Below, one piece after another: positions 26,424 to 35,625 of a stretch of 64,000 bases of DNA. Each line of letters opens with the position of its first letter. The first letter of the stretch is position 1. The DNA is taken from contig JAPDPX010000005.1 of NCBI GenBank assembly GCA_034506255.1, forward strand, positions 372,001 to 436,000. Direction: 5' to 3'. Under the pieces are notes generated by a model. It saw only the letters and a program-made list of their open reading frames with translations. It was not told where the DNA came from and ran no database searches. The translations under genes were made by a program, and so were the position numbers. Origin of the DNA: a candidate division KSB1 bacterium (GTDB lineage Bacteria; Zhuqueibacterota; Zhuqueibacteria; Zhuqueibacterales; Zhuqueibacteraceae).

Positions 26424-26621
26424 ATGCCAAAATTGAAAACCAACCGCTCGACGGCCAAGCGGCTGCGGGTGACGGCCAGCGGCAAACTCAAACGCAACCG
26501 CGCCGGCAAGAGCCACATTCTGACCAAGAAAGATCGCAAGCGCAAGCGGCGTTTGCGTCAGGCCACCCTGGTGCATCCCGCCGACACGCCGCGCATGAAG
26601 CGGTTGCTGGCGCGCGCCTGA
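26424..26621 (+). CDS. rpmI: Ribosomal protein bL35
   Basis: A 65-residue, strongly basic protein matching bL35 across its length (MPKLKTNRSTAKRLRVTASG, then KSHILTKKDRKRKRRLR). It binds 23S rRNA in the large subunit. ATG 26424 gives the canonical MPKLKT start, although the ribosome binding site (GTGAGAG) is poor. That would suit control by the folded leader before it. An upstream in-frame ATG at 26388 would add 12 unrelated residues. Confidence 0.97.
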   Translation: MPKLKTNRSTAKRLRVTASGKLKRNRAGKSHILTKKDRKRKRRLRQATLVHPADTPRMKRLLARA

Positions 26622-26769
26622 GCTGCCGGCCGGCGTGTGCCCCGGCCTCATCTCCTGGCGGGTGCAATCCCCCGGGCCGTTTCATAATCATCATCAACTC
26701 CCGCGATCGCGGAGCGCTGTTTGGGCGCCGCGTGGCGGTTTTGTATTCCCAAGGAAAGGTTGACATTTT

Positions 26770-27117
26770 ATGCCCCGTTCAAAATATGCCGTGCCTTCGC
26801 ATCGCCGTCGCCGCAAGCTCATCAGCAAAACCAAGGGGCGCTGGGGCGGCAAAAAGAACCTGCTGCGCAGCGCACGCGAAACTTATGAGAAGGGTCTCAC
26901 CTACGCCTATCGCGACCGGCGCGCCCGCCGCCGCAACATTCGCCGTTTGTGGATCACCCGCATCAATGCCGCGGCCCGCCTCGCCGGCACCACCTATTCG
27001 ACCTTGATGAGTGGCCTGAAGAAAAAGCAGGTCGGCATCGACCGCAAAATGCTGGCCGATCTCGCGGTCAGGGATCCCCAGGCGTTCGAAAATCTCGTGC
27101 GTCTTGCGCAGAACTAG
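26770..27117 (+). CDS. rplT: Ribosomal protein bL20
   Basis: A 115-residue protein of the bL20 family, with the basic N-terminal extension ([16 protein letters not shown]), [11 protein letters not shown] and the globular RNA-binding C-terminus containing [20 protein letters not shown] and [10 protein letters not shown]. It is an early assembly protein of the 50S subunit and, in other bacteria, the repressor of its own operon. AAGGAAAGG lies about 11 bases before the ATG. The 148 bases after rpmI contain no other gene. Confidence 0.97.
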   Translation: MPRSKYAVPSHRRRRKLISKTKGRWGGKKNLLRSARETYEKGLTYAYRDRRARRRNIRRLWITRINAAARLAGTTYSTLMSGLKKKQVGIDRKMLADLAVRDPQAFENLVRLAQN

Positions 27118-27250
27118 TGCCGGGTTGGGCAACCAGGGCTGAGCCAACCGACATCCGTTTCGTGCCGCACCGCCGTCGCAGGCGCCGCTCCCGCAGCCGG
27201 CAACGCCGCGCTGCGCGGCCGGACCCATTCTCCAAATCCGAGCACTGGTT

Positions 27251-28267
27251 ATGGCAGTATCCGAACAACTTTTCGCCGATCTTGATCAACTGGAAGCCCG
27301 CTTCCGGGTGGCGCTGGAACAGGCCGCCAATGCCGCAGAGCTCGAAGCTGTGCGGGTGAAATATCTGGCGCGCAAAGGTGAAATTACAGAATCCTTCAAA
27401 ATCCTGGCGCAGGCCGATCCGGCCGACCGTCCCCGGCTGGGGCAGCGCCTGAATCAACTGCGTGATGCCAGCGCGGCCGCCTTTGCAGCCAAACAAGCGG
27501 CGCTGAGCAAACCGCAGGCTGACGGGCCGTCGATCGATCTGACACTGCCCGGCATTCAACGCCGGTTGGGGTCGCGCCATCCCGTCCTGCAGGCGCTGGA
27601 CGAAATCAAAAGCATCTTCGTGGGCATGGGCTTCACGGTGGAATCCGGCCCGCTGGCAGAGACCGACTACTACAATTTCGAGGCGCTCAACCTGCCGCCG
27701 GATCATCCCAGCCGCGATCTGCACGATACTTTTTACCTGTCTGATCCGCGCCCGGGCAACGGGGCCACGTACCTGCTGCGCACCCACACCTCGCCGGTGC
27801 AAATCCACGCGCTGGAGCAGAAGCCGCTGCCCATTCGCATCATCGCGCCCGGACGTTGCTTCCGCAAAGACACCCCGGATGCCACCCACTCTCCGGTTTT
27901 TCATCAAGTCGAGGGGCTGTGGGTTGATGAGGGCGTGACCTTCGCGGATCTCAAAGGTGTGCTCTCCGCCTTTGCCCGCAAATTTTTCGGCGCGTCCGTC
28001 AAAACGCGCTTCCGGCCCAGCTATTTCCCTTTCACCGAACCCAGCGCCGAACTGGACGTGTGGTTCGAGGCCCGGCAGGCATGGATCGAGCTGCTGGGCT
28101 GCGGCATGGTCAATCCCATCGTGCTGGAGCGGCTGGGCATCGACACGGAAAAATACACCGGCTTCGCCTTTGGCATGGGCGTCGAACGACCGGCCATGCG
28201 CAAGTATGGCGTCACCGATCTCCGCCTGTTTTATGACAATGATGTGCGCCTGCTGCGGCAGTTTTGA
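27251..28267 (+). CDS. pheS: Phenylalanyl-tRNA synthetase alpha subunit
   Basis: A 338-residue subunit: an N-terminal coiled-coil (about 1-90) and a class II catalytic domain. Visible landmarks are LPGIQRRLGSRHPVLQ, FVGMGFTVESGPLAETDYYNFEALN, LLRTHTSPVQI (motif 2 region), GRCFRKDTPDATHSPVFHQVEG and FAFGMGVERPAMRKYGVTDLR (motif 3). It works as an alpha2beta2 tetramer with PheT to charge tRNA-Phe. ATG 27251 gives the usual N-terminus but has no strong ribosome binding site. Confidence 0.97.
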   Translation: MAVSEQLFADLDQLEARFRVALEQAANAAELEAVRVKYLARKGEITESFKILAQADPADRPRLGQRLNQLRDASAAAFAAKQAALSKPQADGPSIDLTLPGIQRRLGSRHPVLQALDEIKSIFVGMGFTVESGPLAETDYYNFEALNLPPDHPSRDLHDTFYLSDPRPGNGATYLLRTHTSPVQIHALEQKPLPIRIIAPGRCFRKDTPDATHSPVFHQVEGLWVDEGVTFADLKGVLSAFARKFFGASVKTRFRPSYFPFTEPSAELDVWFEARQAWIELLGCGMVNPIVLERLGIDTEKYTGFAFGMGVERPAMRKYGVTDLRLFYDNDVRLLRQF

Positions 28268-28455
28268 AGCAGCCGGCGCGTTGACAACCCCGCCCCGGGC
28301 GCGGGCATGTCAAAAGACTCCACGCCGCCGCCCGTCCCCAGGGTGAAGCGGCAGACTCAACAGCAAGCGTCATTCTGGACGAATCACCCCGGCCACGCCG
28401 CCCTCCCGCCGCAGGCCGCTGCGGCTGATTCCGCGGGAATGACTCTGATTGCCCC

Positions 28456-30840
28456 ATGAAAGTCACTTATACCTGGCTGCGCGAATTTGTTGACACGCCG
28501 TTGACGGCTGCTGAAATTGCCGACCGCCTGCCCATGCTCGGCTTCGAGGTCGAGGACTGGCATTCGCTGGTGCCCGATCTGCAGGACATCGTCGTCGGCA
28601 GGGTGCTCACCTGCGAGCGGATTCCGGCTTCCGATCATCTCAAACGTTGTGAGGTCACCCTCGGAACGCAGACCCTGAGTGTGGTGTGCGGCGCGCCCAA
28701 TGTCGCCGTGGATCAACTGGTGGCGGTTGCCCCGCCGGGCGCCACCCTGCCCTCCGGCCTGACAATCCAGACGCGCAGAGTGATGGGCGTGGAATCGCAG
28801 GGCATGATCTGCAGCGAGCGGGAGCTGGGCTTGTCCGATGAACATGAGGGCATTCTCGTGCTCAACGGCCAGGCGCAACCCGGACAGCGCTTCCGTGATA
28901 CGCTCACCCCCGATTGGGTGTTTGACCTGGCCGTCACCCCCAACCGGCCCGATGCCCTGGGCGTGATCGGCATCGCGCGCGAGATCGGGCTGCTGACCGG
29001 CACACCGCTGCGCCTGCCCCAAATCAAGCTGCGCGAGAGCGGGCCGCCGGTGGAACAATTGATTCGCATTGCCATCAAAGATCAGACGGGCTGCCCGCGT
29101 TATGCCGCGCGCATCCTGCAGAACATCACCATCGGCCCCTCGCCCAAATGGATGCGCCAGCGGCTGCACGCCGTGGGGCTGCGCGCAATTTCCAACGTCG
29201 TTGACGTCACCAACTACGTGATGATGGAAACCGGCCAGCCGCAGCATGCCTTCGATTACGATTTGCTCGAGCAGCGCCGCCTCATCGTGCAGCGTGCACA
29301 GGCCGGCGAAAAATTCCAAACCCTGGACGGCCAGGAGCGCGAGCTGCGCGACAGCGACTTGATGATCTGCGACGGCAAGCGCAGCGTGGCGCTGGCAGGC
29401 GTGATGGGCGGCGCGAATTCCGAGGTCAGCGCCGGCACGCGCAACATCCTGATTGAATGCGCCCATTTCAACCCGCTGGTGGTGCGGCGCACCGCCAGAC
29501 GGCTGGGCCTGTCTTCCGAGGCGGGCCGGCGCTTCGAGCGCGGCACCGATCCCAACGGCATTCCGTTCGCGGTCAATCGCGCGGCGCAACTGATGCAGGA
29601 GACCGCCGGCGGCATCATCGCCAAGGGCATCGCCGAGGTTTATCCTGTGCCGGTCAAGCCCGCCAGGATCACGCTGCGGCCGCGACGGGTGACCCACGTG
29701 CTGGGCGGCATGGTGCCGGCGGTTCGCATGGAGAAAATTTTGACCGGGCTGGCCTGCCGCGTCAACAAGAAATCGCCGGCCGTCTGGCAGGTGACGGTGC
29801 CGACCTTTCGGCCGGATCTGGTGCGCGAAATCGATCTCATTGAAGAAATCGCGCGGGTCTACGGCTTCGACAAATTCCCGGAGAAACTGCACTCGCGGGT
29901 GCATGTCGGTGGCGAGCGCAATCGTGCCGAAGAGGCGGTGGAAAAATTGCGCCGCACCATGACCGGCCTGGGCTTCGATGAGGCCATCACCATTGACCTG
30001 ACCTCGCCACGCCGCGCCACCCCGTTTCTGCCGCCGGCGGGCCGGGTGCTGCCGCTGGTGAATCCGCTCAACGAGGAGCTGGCCGTGTTGCGGCCGGCGG
30101 TGGTGACCACGTTGTTGCATTCGCTTGCCTATAATTTGAACCGCAAGAATCGCGACGTGTGGCTGTATGAAATCGGCGCCGCATTTTGGCGCGAGAGCGG
30201 GCGGGAGATTTGCGAGGAGCAGCGCCTGGCAGCGGTTGCCGTGGGTGCCGCAGAACCCCCAAACTGGCTGGGCAAATCCCGGCCATTTGACTTGCCGGAT
30301 TTGCGCGGGGCGCTGGAGGTGCTGGAACGGACGCTTTATTTGCCCAGGCTCATTTTCCAGCCGCTTGCCGCACATCCCTATCTGGCTGCGGGCTGGGACA
30401 TCCGGGTGGCGGGAAACCACCTCGGCATCGCCGGCCGGTTGAAACCGGAGGTGTTGCAGCTTTACGAGATTGAATGCGCGGTTTTTCATTTCGAGTTGCG
30501 GCTGGCGACGCTGCTGGCGAATGTGGACTGGCAGCGGACGTTTCAAAGCATTCCCAAGTATCCGCCGGTGGAACGCGACCTGGCGATCGTGGTGGCGGCG
30601 GAAATCCCGGCGGAAAAGATTTACGCCGTCATCGAACAGGCCAGCGACCATTTGCTGGAACGGCTGGAGCTGTTCGATCTCTACACCGGCAGGCAGGTGC
30701 CGGCGGGCCGGAAAAGCATGGCGTTTTCCCTCACCTTTCGTGCGGCAGATCACACCCTGCGCGACGAGGAGGTGGAGGAACGGCTGGCGCGCATTTTGGA
30801 TGCGCTGCGCCGCTCCTGCGGGGCGGAGCTGCGCGCCTAA
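28456..30840 (+). CDS. pheT: Phenylalanyl-tRNA synthetase beta subunit
   Basis: A 794-residue beta subunit: N-terminal B1 domain (MKVTYTWLREFVDTPL), tRNA-binding OB domain (about 40-150), B3/B4 editing region (RRLGLSSEAGRRFERGTDPN), B5 (VLGGMVPAVRMEKIL), a catalytic-like core and a C-terminal FDX anticodon domain (FQSIPKYPPVERDLAIVV). The editing domain removes mischarged Tyr from tRNA-Phe. It lies 188 bases after pheS; nothing was recognised in that gap apart from ordinary GC-rich sequence. Confidence 0.97.
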   Translation: MKVTYTWLREFVDTPLTAAEIADRLPMLGFEVEDWHSLVPDLQDIVVGRVLTCERIPASDHLKRCEVTLGTQTLSVVCGAPNVAVDQLVAVAPPGATLPSGLTIQTRRVMGVESQGMICSERELGLSDEHEGILVLNGQAQPGQRFRDTLTPDWVFDLAVTPNRPDALGVIGIAREIGLLTGTPLRLPQIKLRESGPPVEQLIRIAIKDQTGCPRYAARILQNITIGPSPKWMRQRLHAVGLRAISNVVDVTNYVMMETGQPQHAFDYDLLEQRRLIVQRAQAGEKFQTLDGQERELRDSDLMICDGKRSVALAGVMGGANSEVSAGTRNILIECAHFNPLVVRRTARRLGLSSEAGRRFERGTDPNGIPFAVNRAAQLMQETAGGIIAKGIAEVYPVPVKPARITLRPRRVTHVLGGMVPAVRMEKILTGLACRVNKKSPAVWQVTVPTFRPDLVREIDLIEEIARVYGFDKFPEKLHSRVHVGGERNRAEEAVEKLRRTMTGLGFDEAITIDLTSPRRATPFLPPAGRVLPLVNPLNEELAVLRPAVVTTLLHSLAYNLNRKNRDVWLYEIGAAFWRESGREICEEQRLAAVAVGAAEPPNWLGKSRPFDLPDLRGALEVLERTLYLPRLIFQPLAAHPYLAAGWDIRVAGNHLGIAGRLKPEVLQLYEIECAVFHFELRLATLLANVDWQRTFQSIPKYPPVERDLAIVVAAEIPAEKIYAVIEQASDHLLERLELFDLYTGRQVPAGRKSMAFSLTFRAADHTLRDEEVEERLARILDALRRSCGAELRA

Positions 30841-30894
30841 CCGGCGGGGACGCGCCGCGGGCGGTGATCAGCAGATTGCACGAGGACCGAGGAC

Positions 30895-31176
30895 ATGGAC
30901 ATCCAACGTTTCGAGATCCTGGAGGAAAAAATCGCGCAAGCGATCAAGATGATACAGACCCTCAAAGGGGAGAACGAGGAATTGCGCCGCCGGCTGGAGG
31001 CGGCGGAGGTGCGGTTGCGTGAAAAGGAGCAGGAATTGCAGGCGGTGCGCGCGGAGCTGGGCAGCGTGCAGCATCGCGCCGAGCAATCGCGCCAGTATCA
31101 GGAGCGGGAGGAGAAAATCCGCAGCAAGGTTGAGGAGATGTTGGCCAAGCTGGAGGAACTGCAATTGCAGTTCTGA
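30895..31176 (+). CDS. ZapB-like coiled-coil cell division protein
   Basis: A 93-residue protein that is almost entirely one charged coiled-coil (heptads of Leu/Ile/Val with Glu, Arg and Gln, from about residue 8 to 90). The size and the position right before zapA match ZapB or its analogues, which cross-link ZapA and FtsZ filaments at mid-cell. No sequence signature separates ZapB from other short coiled-coils, so the assignment rests on context. ATG 30895 is preceded by GAGGAC. The gap to zapA is 53 bases. Confidence 0.65.
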   Translation: MDIQRFEILEEKIAQAIKMIQTLKGENEELRRRLEAAEVRLREKEQELQAVRAELGSVQHRAEQSRQYQEREEKIRSKVEEMLAKLEELQLQF

Positions 31177-31229
31177 CCTCCTGGCGTCGCGTGTGGCATT
31201 CTCATGGCAGACACTTTTCTCGATATCCT

Positions 31230-31517
31230 ATGCCTGAAGGCACCGTTCTGAAAGTCAACATTTACGGCACCGAGTATCCCATCCGGGGCGAGGTCGATGT
31301 GGAATACATCCGCCGCGTGGCGGAGTATGTCGATCGCAAGATGCGGGAAGTCGACCAGAGCACGGCGGCGAAATCCTCGCTGAAGGTGGCGATCCTGGCG
31401 GCGCTCAACATCGCGGACGAGCTGTTCCGCGAACGCGACGAGAAAGCAGGTCTGTTGAAGAGTTTCGAGGCCAAGGCCGAACAGTTGTCGAAGCTTTTGC
31501 ATGAGAATTTGAAATAG
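31230..31517 (+). CDS. zapA: Cell division protein ZapA
   Basis: A 95-residue ZapA-family protein. It has a globular N-terminal domain starting VLKVNIYGTEYPIRGEVD and YIRRVAEYVDRKMREV, the conserved KVAILAALNIADELF segment and a C-terminal coiled-coil. ZapA bundles FtsZ filaments. ATG 31230 was chosen because it matches the family start; an upstream in-frame codon adds 13 odd residues. As in several phyla it is followed by a structured RNA candidate and then rny. Confidence 0.88.
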   Translation: MPEGTVLKVNIYGTEYPIRGEVDVEYIRRVAEYVDRKMREVDQSTAAKSSLKVAILAALNIADELFRERDEKAGLLKSFEAKAEQLSKLLHENLK

Positions 31518-31518
31518 A

Positions 31519-31642
31519 CCGGCAGCCGGCTGCCCAACTGTGATTGCCCCGGTGACAAGGTCTTCAAACGACGCGACGCGCTGCGCCAGCGGCGGCGGCG
31601 TATTTCTTTGAAGGACTTGGCAGCGGGGCTTTTTGTTTTCAC
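31519..31642 (+). ncRNA. Rod-like structured RNA, 6S RNA candidate
   Basis: Between zapA and rny the sequence folds into one long interrupted rod. GCCCCG (31546-31551) pairs with CGGGGC (31624-31629), CAAG (31556-31559) with CTTG (31616-31619) and TTCAAA (31563-31568) with TTTGAA (31607-31612). The tip is CGCTG-CGC-CAGCG (31579-31591). TTTTTGTTTT follows the outer stem. A second palindrome, GGCAGCCGGCTGCC, lies at 31521-31534. 6S RNA is often found directly downstream of zapA and is a rod with internal bubbles, so this is a good candidate. At under 125 bases it is short for 6S. A plain terminator for zapA is the alternative. Confidence 0.4.
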
Positions 31643-31712
31643 CTGTGAACTTGTGCACAAGCATGCGACTGACGATTTCGTGCCCGGGAAATCGGGAGGC
31701 AGTGGAGGAAGA

Positions 31713-33281
31713 ATGACGATCAGTGAGATCGGGCTCATCGTGGCGGCGTTCAGCGCCGGCATGCTGACCGGCTGGTTGCTGCGGCAAAAGATCGGCCGTG
31801 CGCGCCGGGCGCACGCCGAAGCCACCGCCCGCCAAATCATCGCGGAAGCCACCCAGGAGGCGGAAAACCTCAAACAGGCCAAGCTGCTGGAAGTGCGCGA
31901 TGAGCTCTTTCAAAAACGGCAGGAGCTCGAACAGGAGATCAAAAATCGGCGGCACCAACTTCAAAAACAGGAGAGCCAACTCGCTGCGCGGGAGACCAGC
32001 CTCGACCGCAAAGTCGACCTGCTGAATCAAAAGAAACAGGAGCTCGCCAAGCTCGAGGAAAACCTGCTCAGCCGCGAAGCCAGCCTGAAACTGCAAGCCC
32101 AGGAACTCGACCGCTTGCTTGCCGAGGAAAACAAGAAACTCGAACAAATTTCCGGGCTGACCAACGAAGAAGCCAAACGCATTCAGCTCAACAACTTTCT
32201 CGAACTGGCCAAGCAGGAGGCGGCGCAGACGGTCAAAGAAATCAAGGATCATGCCCGCATGGTGGCCAGCCGCGAGGCCAGAGACATTCTGGTGCAGGCG
32301 ATTCAACGCACCAACATCAGTCATGTGGTGGAATCCACCGTCTCGGTGGTGCGCCTGCCCAACGATGACATGAAAGGCCGCATCATCGGCCGCGAGGGCC
32401 GCAACATCCGCTCGTTCGAGGCCGCCACCGGCATCGAAGTGCTGATCGACGACACCCCCAACGTGGTGATGCTCTCCGGCTTCGATCCGGTGCGCCGGGA
32501 AATCGCCAAACTCTCGCTGGAAAAACTGATCACGGACGGCCGCATTCATCCCGGCCGCATCGAGGAAGTGGTTGAAAAAACCCGCAGCGAGGTCGAGGAA
32601 CTCATTCGCGAGGCCGGCGAGCAGGCCATGCTGGAGGTGGGCCTGCACGGCCTGCACGTCGAGCTGATCCGGTTGCTGGGCAAACTGAAATATCGCAGCA
32701 GCGAGGGACAAAACCTGCTGCAGCACAGCATCGAGACTGCACTCATCGCCGGAGTGATCGCCGCGGAAGTCGGCCTGGAGTCCCAGGTGGTCAAACGGGG
32801 CGCGCTGCTGCACGAAATCGGCGCGGCAGTCGAGCGGGAAACCGACACCAGCGCCGCGGAAATGGGCGCCGCTCTGGCGCGACGCTACGGCGAAAACGAA
32901 GCGGTGGAAAACGCCATTCTGTTCGCCAACAACCCCAATCGCAACGGCCAGATGCTGACGGCGGCCTCCCTCATCGTGGCCACCGCCAATGAAATCTCGC
33001 TCTCCCGGCCGGGCGCACAGAAGGAAACGCTGGCGCAATACTTTCAGCGCATGTCGGCGCTGGAAAATATCGCCAACTCCTTCCCCGGCGTCCTCCGCAC
33101 CTACGCGCTGCAGGCCGGCCGCGAAATTCGTGTGATCGTCGAGCACACCAAGGTGGACGATGCCCGCGCCGAACAGATGGCGGTGGACATTGCGCGCAAA
33201 ATTCAGCAAAACGTCCACTACCCCGGCCAGATTCGCGTCACCATCGTGCGGGAATACCGGGCGGTGGATTACGCCAAATGA
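31713..33281 (+). CDS. rny: RNase Y homologue with degenerate HD active site
   Basis: A 522-residue protein with RNase Y architecture: an N-terminal membrane segment (IGLIVAAFSAGMLTGWLL), a long coiled-coil (about 25-195), a KH domain (KGRIIGREGRNIRSFEAATG) and an HD domain. The HD site is altered. The HD pair is HE (residues 367-368, LLHEIGAA). The next His (SHVEIG in B. subtilis) is Ala in SAAEMG. The His-His pair is Ala-Asn (FANNP), and the final metal Asp is Asn (TANEIS). Only the first His (QHSIE) and the His of HE remain. RNA binding and membrane anchoring look intact, but endonuclease activity is doubtful. AGTGGAGGAAGA fixes ATG 31713. ymdB follows, as in B. subtilis. Confidence 0.88.
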   Translation: MTISEIGLIVAAFSAGMLTGWLLRQKIGRARRAHAEATARQIIAEATQEAENLKQAKLLEVRDELFQKRQELEQEIKNRRHQLQKQESQLAARETSLDRKVDLLNQKKQELAKLEENLLSREASLKLQAQELDRLLAEENKKLEQISGLTNEEAKRIQLNNFLELAKQEAAQTVKEIKDHARMVASREARDILVQAIQRTNISHVVESTVSVVRLPNDDMKGRIIGREGRNIRSFEAATGIEVLIDDTPNVVMLSGFDPVRREIAKLSLEKLITDGRIHPGRIEEVVEKTRSEVEELIREAGEQAMLEVGLHGLHVELIRLLGKLKYRSSEGQNLLQHSIETALIAGVIAAEVGLESQVVKRGALLHEIGAAVERETDTSAAEMGAALARRYGENEAVENAILFANNPNRNGQMLTAASLIVATANEISLSRPGAQKETLAQYFQRMSALENIANSFPGVLRTYALQAGREIRVIVEHTKVDDARAEQMAVDIARKIQQNVHYPGQIRVTIVREYRAVDYAK

Positions 33282-33643
33282 GTTTCGGTTCCCTGTCCGC
33301 CGGCATGATGGAGGCAGCATGCGGCGCAGACGGAAGGCGTTCGTGGAAAAAGCCCCGCGGTGTGCGCCTCGCTCCCTGGAATCCCTGTCGCTGTCACCCG
33401 GGCCGCCAGGCAACCGCCCGTGAAAAGCACGGCCCCCTCGCGCGGGGTTTGATTTTCGCCTGAGCAAACATGCCTTTCCGGGCACGCTGCCGGCGGTGCA
33501 GCGTTTATCCAACCCGTGGACCGGACCCTGCCGATTGTGCGCCACACCGATCGACAGCGCGCCTGAATTTCTTCTTGTAAATTTGCTTTTTTAGCCTATA
33601 TTTCGGCTGTCGCAACAATCTCCAAGCAAACGCCCGCAGGATA
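33282..33643. other. Intergenic region between rny and ymdB
   Basis: About 360 bases without a supported gene. The right end holds the ymdB promoter (33575-33602). The left part is ordinary GC-rich sequence. Confidence 0.5.
33575..33602 (+). promoter_or_regulatory. Promoter for ymdB
   Basis: TTGTAA (33575-33580), 16 bases, TATATT (33597-33602), 42 bases before the ATG. The -10 is identical to those of several other promoters in the window. Confidence 0.55.
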
Positions 33644-34450
33644 ATGAAAGAAAACGAAGCGTGGACGCTCCTTTTTATTGCCGATATCATCGGCCAGCCC
33701 GGCCTGGAGATTGTCGCGCGTCTCTTGCCCGGCTTGAAACAGCAGCATCAGCCGGATTTGGTCATTGCCAACGGTGAGAACGCCGCCGAAGGCAAAGGCA
33801 TCACCGCCGCGCTCGCCAGACAATATCTCGAGCTCGGCATCGATGTCATTACCGGCGGCAACCATACCTGGGAAAATCCGGAAGTCTTCAAAATCTGGCA
33901 AAAGGACGAGGGCCTGAGCAGCCGGGTGTTGCGGCCGGCAAACTATCCGCCGCCCAATCCCGGTCGGGGCTACACCCTGGTCGACCTGGAAGAGGGCGTC
34001 AAAGCCGCGGTCATCAATTTGCAGGGGCGGACTTATCTGTATTCGATCGACTGCCCCTTTCGCACCGCGGATGAAATCCTGCGCCGCATCGACCGCCAGG
34101 CGAGCGTTGTAATCGTCGATTTTCATGCCGAGGCCACTGCCGAAAAAATGGCCCTGGCCTGGCATCTGGACGGCCGCGTCAGTGCCGTCATCGGCACGCA
34201 CACCCACGTGCCAACCGCAGATGAGCAGATTCTGCCCGGTGGCACCGCCTACCTTACCGACCTGGGCATGACCGGCCCGTTTGACTCGGTGATCGGCATG
34301 AAAAAAGAGACCGCCATCAAACGGTTCATGCGGGGCGTGCCCATGCGTTTCGAAGTGGCCAGTGGCAACGTCCGGCTGTGCGGCGCGCTCATCCGCATCA
34401 GCAAGACGACAATGAAAGCGGTCAGCATCGAACGGTTGTTTCTGCAATAG
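33644..34450 (+). CDS. YmdB-family metallophosphoesterase (TIGR00282 type)
   Basis: A 268-residue calcineurin-like phosphoesterase matching the YmdB family throughout: LFIADIIGQPGLE (first metal Asp), IANGENAAEGKGIT, VITGGNHTWEN, VVIVDFHAEATAEKMA and GTHTHVPTADEQILPGGTAYLTDLGMTGP with the C-terminal His ligands. B. subtilis YmdB cleaves 2',3'-cyclic nucleotides and affects biofilm genes. All expected metal ligands are visible, in contrast to the rny homologue upstream. It has its own promoter. Confidence 0.92.
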   Translation: MKENEAWTLLFIADIIGQPGLEIVARLLPGLKQQHQPDLVIANGENAAEGKGITAALARQYLELGIDVITGGNHTWENPEVFKIWQKDEGLSSRVLRPANYPPPNPGRGYTLVDLEEGVKAAVINLQGRTYLYSIDCPFRTADEILRRIDRQASVVIVDFHAEATAEKMALAWHLDGRVSAVIGTHTHVPTADEQILPGGTAYLTDLGMTGPFDSVIGMKKETAIKRFMRGVPMRFEVASGNVRLCGALIRISKTTMKAVSIERLFLQ

Positions 34451-34491
34451 CCTGCGACCGGAAACGGCGCGCATGCCGAATGGGAATGACC

Positions 34492-35382
34492 ATGTCCGCA
34501 GTTTTGATCGACGGCAAGCGCATAGCTGAACAAATCAAGGCTGAGTTGAGTGAGAGGATTCAGGCGCTCAAGCAGAAACACGTGACCCCCGGGCTGGCGG
34601 CGGTGCTGGTGGGCGATGATCCCGCCTCCGCGGTTTATGTCGGGGCGAAGGCGAAGATGTGTGAAAGCCTGGGGCTTTTCTCCAGGGTTTATCATCTGGA
34701 ACCCGCCACTTCGCAAGCCGCGCTGCTGGAGTTGCTGGCGCAGCTCAATCATGACGCCACCGTGCACGGCATATTGGTGCAGTTGCCCCTGCCGCCGCAA
34801 ATTGACCCGCAACGCGTGCTCGCCGCCATCGCCCCGGAAAAGGACGTGGACGGCTTCACCCCGGTCAATCGCGGCAAGCTGCAGAGTGGCGAGGAGACTT
34901 TCATTCCCTGCACGCCGGCCGGGGTGCTGGAGCTGCTGCAGCGCAGCGGATTTCCCGTGGCGGGAAAACATGTGGTGATTCTCGGGCGCAGTGGCATCGT
35001 CGGCATGCCGCTGGCGGTGTTGCTGGCACAGAAACGGCCGCACGCCAATGCCACGGTGACCATCTGCCATTCAGCCACCCGCAATGTGCCGCACTTCACC
35101 CGCCAGGCAGAAATTTTGGTTGCGGCCATCGGCAAAGCCCAATTTGTGACGGCGGATATGGTGCAGGAGGGCGTGGTGGTGATCGATGTCGGCACCAATC
35201 GCGTTGCAGATCCGGCGACAAGCAGGGGCTATCGCCTGGTTGGCGATGTTGATTTTGCCGCCGTCCGGGAAAAAGCGGCGGCCATCACGCCGGTGCCCGG
35301 CGGAGTCGGCCCCATGACCATCATGATGTTGATGCACAACACGGTGCTGGCTGCCGAGCGCTTGACCGCCGGCAGCGTCTAA
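34492..35382 (+). CDS. folD: Methylenetetrahydrofolate dehydrogenase/cyclohydrolase
   Basis: A 296-residue bifunctional FolD, with the catalytic Tyr and Lys region in AVYVGAKAKMCESLG, the VHGILVQLPLPPQID motif, EKDVDGFTPVNRG, the Rossmann NADP loop VILGRSGIVGMPLA and the terminal TPVPGGVGPMTIMML. It interconverts methylene-, methenyl- and formyl-tetrahydrofolate and so would use the methylene-folate made by GcvT. Three in-frame ATGs (34480, 34486, 34492) lie together; 34492 gives the family-typical N-terminus and has GGGA upstream. tRNA-Arg follows after 30 bases. Confidence 0.95.
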   Translation: MSAVLIDGKRIAEQIKAELSERIQALKQKHVTPGLAAVLVGDDPASAVYVGAKAKMCESLGLFSRVYHLEPATSQAALLELLAQLNHDATVHGILVQLPLPPQIDPQRVLAAIAPEKDVDGFTPVNRGKLQSGEETFIPCTPAGVLELLQRSGFPVAGKHVVILGRSGIVGMPLAVLLAQKRPHANATVTICHSATRNVPHFTRQAEILVAAIGKAQFVTADMVQEGVVVIDVGTNRVADPATSRGYRLVGDVDFAAVREKAAAITPVPGGVGPMTIMMLMHNTVLAAERLTAGSV

Positions 35383-35412
35383 AAACGCCAAAGTGGCGCT
35401 GCGCCACCCCAT

Positions 35413-35489
<77 letters not shown>

Positions 35490-35625
35490 TCACGAGGGAT
35501 TCGAAAGACTGCGCACCGGACACTGGGCCGCGCGGTTTTTCGAAGCCCTAATTTTTTGTGGGGGCGGTTGCTCCGCCTTCCCGTTGCGAATTGATCATGG
35601 CCTTTCCTTCCCAGCTTTGCTGCCC

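Noticed and set aside
28384-33545. Two very long open frames antisense to pheT and rny
   Set aside because: Both lie opposite well-supported genes, contain no recognised domains and arise from high GC in the third codon position.
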